DNA of 64,000 nucleotides from Strix aluco (lineage: Eukaryota > Chordata > Aves > Strigiformes > Strigidae), in contig NC_133932.1 in NCBI RefSeq assembly GCF_031877795.1, forward strand, positions 72,839,937-72,903,936, given 5' to 3'. This document shows, one piece after another, positions 62,285 to 64,000 of this stretch (positions are counted from its first letter, which is position 1; every line of letters starts with the position of its first letter). A program made the position numbers and the translations under genes. Under the pieces are notes generated by a model. It ran no database searches. It was not told the DNA's origin and saw only the letters and a program-made list of their open reading frames with translations.

Positions 62285-62760
62285 GAACATCAAATATTGG
62301 AAGGTCAGTTTTTGGAACTGCACTTCTGGAAAGATGTGAACCAGTCGGAAAGAATCTGGAGGAAAGCAATAGGAATGAGTAGAGGTCTAGGAAACATAAC
62401 CCATGAGAAAAGATTGAAGGTACCAAGGTTGTTTAGTCTAGAAAGGAGCAGACAGAGGGGAAAAAAATTAATAGTTTTCAAATATCTAAAAAGCAGCTAT
62501 GGTTATCTATTTTCCAAGCTGATGACTGATAAAGCAAGAAGGAATGATCTTAAACTGTGGTAAGGGAGAGACAGATGAGACACTAGGAAATACACTGTAA
62601 TGGTATGGCCAGAGAAGCACTGGAAGAGTGCTGGAATCTCGATCATCTGGAGATTTTAGAGTAGGTTAGAAAAACATGAGCCAAAGGTAGACTTTGGAGG
62701 GGGGGCAGGGAAAGGAATGAAGGGGTTGAACTAGGCAATCTTTTCAGGATCTTTTGAAAA
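62285..62760 (+). mobile_element. Old CR1 LINE relic, 3' part
   Basis: The plus-strand frame gives RIWRKAIGMSRGLGNITHEK, then RLKVPRLFSLERSRQRGKKL and IVFKYLKSSY, matching the CR1 ORF2 C-terminus (GLExLPYExRLRELGLFSLEKRR...FKYLKG). After the stop, the untranslated part still follows the older CR1 consensus (CTTAAACTG...GGGAGA, GACACTAGGAAA, AAGCACTGGAA, CTGGAATCTC-ATCATCTGGAG, GAACTAGGCAATC). More diverged than the 21-23 kb copies, so an older subfamily. Confidence 0.85.
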
Positions 62761-64000
62761 CTCCTTGTTTCTGGATTACATGATTTCACATTCTGGGCTG
62801 TTAGAGTAGGGTATCACACTCCCTTGAGTACCCTTTCAGGTGTTCACAATAGCCTGGGGACAGATCTCATTTTCTGGATCAGGATGCACAAGTGGAAAAG
62901 GTTACCATCCCACATCATTCACTGCATGCAGTGGGAACATACTATTTCTTTGTTCTATCTTTCCAGTCAGCTACCAGAGTGGTTTATGTGGATGCTCCAA
63001 AACCATTTCAGTTGAAATGACTAAATTAATCAAGAACTATCTGAAGTGTGTATGTTAATCTGGCTATCTCATTTGATTGAGCGACTTCTGCCAGTAGGTA
63101 TCCAGCAAGATAATGATAAGAAGGAGGTGAGGCTGGGCTATTCAGTTGAGGATGTTTTCTTCTCCCTTCTTAGGACTTTGCAGACACTGCTCTGACCATA
63201 ATTGTCCTTGCTAATCTTGCTGCTTTCCCACCTGCCATCCTTTCTTCAAGGAAAAAGCCTCTTTACCATTTCCTTGCATCCAATTAAGTTTTAGATAGTT
63301 TTTGCTCTTTTGGACAAAACTCATTCATCATGGGTTGTACCTCTGACATTTTTTACCAGACATAAAGTTAATATGTGTTAGGATAAGTTACAGTCAGTGC
63401 AAGACAGACTGGGGTTGGAGGCTGTTGTTGTCCTCAGAAAGAAATGGGCAAGGTAGATAATGTTTTACTGTTGTTTTAAATATCATGTTCATTTTGATGT
63501 ATTGTCTTTCTGGCAAACCAAGTCCATTCTTCAGGAACTGCCAGCATGAAGCTGATAATGCATTACATACTGCAAAATCAGTCCAAGAAGTTATAGTGGT
63601 AACTGGCAAGGCCTCCTCTTCTCAACAGCCTGTTAATATTTAGAGGGTAACTTGGACATTTCAGTTCTTTGCTAGCTGAAACTCAGGATATAACTTTAGT
63701 TTCTGGGGAAGAAAACAGAAACTACTAAGAGACTGATCAAATGGTACTTCTCACTCTTATGCTGAGACCCCAAAAAGGCTCAGAGGTTGTGCACTTCATC
63801 TTTTGATGCCTGGATTTGAGTCAGACCAGCAGACCTGAGCTGGGTACCTGGACCCTCTCTTCAGTGTGTGGGGAGAGGAAAGCTGGGGAGAGGAAAGCAT
63901 CTCAGAGTGGAGGGGGCTGCAAACATTTATGAGCTGGGCAAAAAGCCACCCCAGCTTGTTGCTGGAAAACAATGCGTGGAGATACCCTGAAAAGCCCTGT
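62761..64000. other. Intergenic DNA to window end
   Basis: No gene or mobile element recognised. A 15-bp tandem duplication (TGGGGAGAGGAAAGC twice) lies at about 63869-63898. Confidence 0.55.

Noticed and set aside
1..64000. CRISPR array, prokaryotic defence or mobile operon, rRNA, tRNA
   Set aside because: No regularly spaced repeats, no operon-like gene packing and no tRNA boxes. The window is plainly vertebrate nuclear DNA.

Overview
This is a piece of a bird nuclear genome. The dispersed repeats are CR1 LINEs with the typical avian 3' tail (ATTCTGTGATTCTGTG-like octamer repeats), plus solo LTRs of an endogenous-retrovirus-L type (TGTGCTGG...CATGACA ends). The rest is AT-leaning, intron-bearing, gene-poor DNA. 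No bacterial-type operon, CRISPR array, rRNA or tRNA gene is visible.

The only protein-coding gene I can support is the 3' end of COL4A1 (collagen type IV alpha-1) on the plus strand. Four exons (1250-1427, 4974-5088, 6115-6287, 8001-8082) have lengths of 178, 115 and 173 bp plus the terminal coding part. They have consistent phases and canonical GT/AG borders. They encode the last 181 complete residues of the C-terminal NC1 (arresten) domain. A 3' UTR of about 1.33 kb follows, with a miR-29 8-mer site 34 nt after the stop and a last poly(A) signal at 9392. The first 1.05 kb of the window is a CR1 relic in the upstream intron, and the next intron holds a ~740 bp block that is almost only A and T.

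From about 9.4 kb to the end is intergenic. From general vertebrate synteny I infer that it is the COL4A1-IRS2 gene desert; nothing here proves it. It contains: two head-to-head CR1 copies (21.0-23.8 kb); a CR1 copy (35.9-38.4 kb) split by a solo LTR with a 5-bp target duplication; two more solo LTRs (39.1-39.7 and 42.9-43.9 kb); an old CR1 relic (62.3-62.8 kb); short CR1 tails; and several simple repeats. A possible CTCF pair lies near 20.8 kb.

I find no convincing new multi-gene system. The items most worth a second look are an LTR bordered exactly by ~50-58 bp direct repeats instead of a 5-bp duplication, a perfect 22-bp inverted repeat enclosing a 172-bp AT-rich unit next to a CR1, the CTCF-like pair, and two adjoining minus-strand reading frames just past the COL4A1 poly(A) site. 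Most long open frames elsewhere are explained by repeats, base composition or chance.
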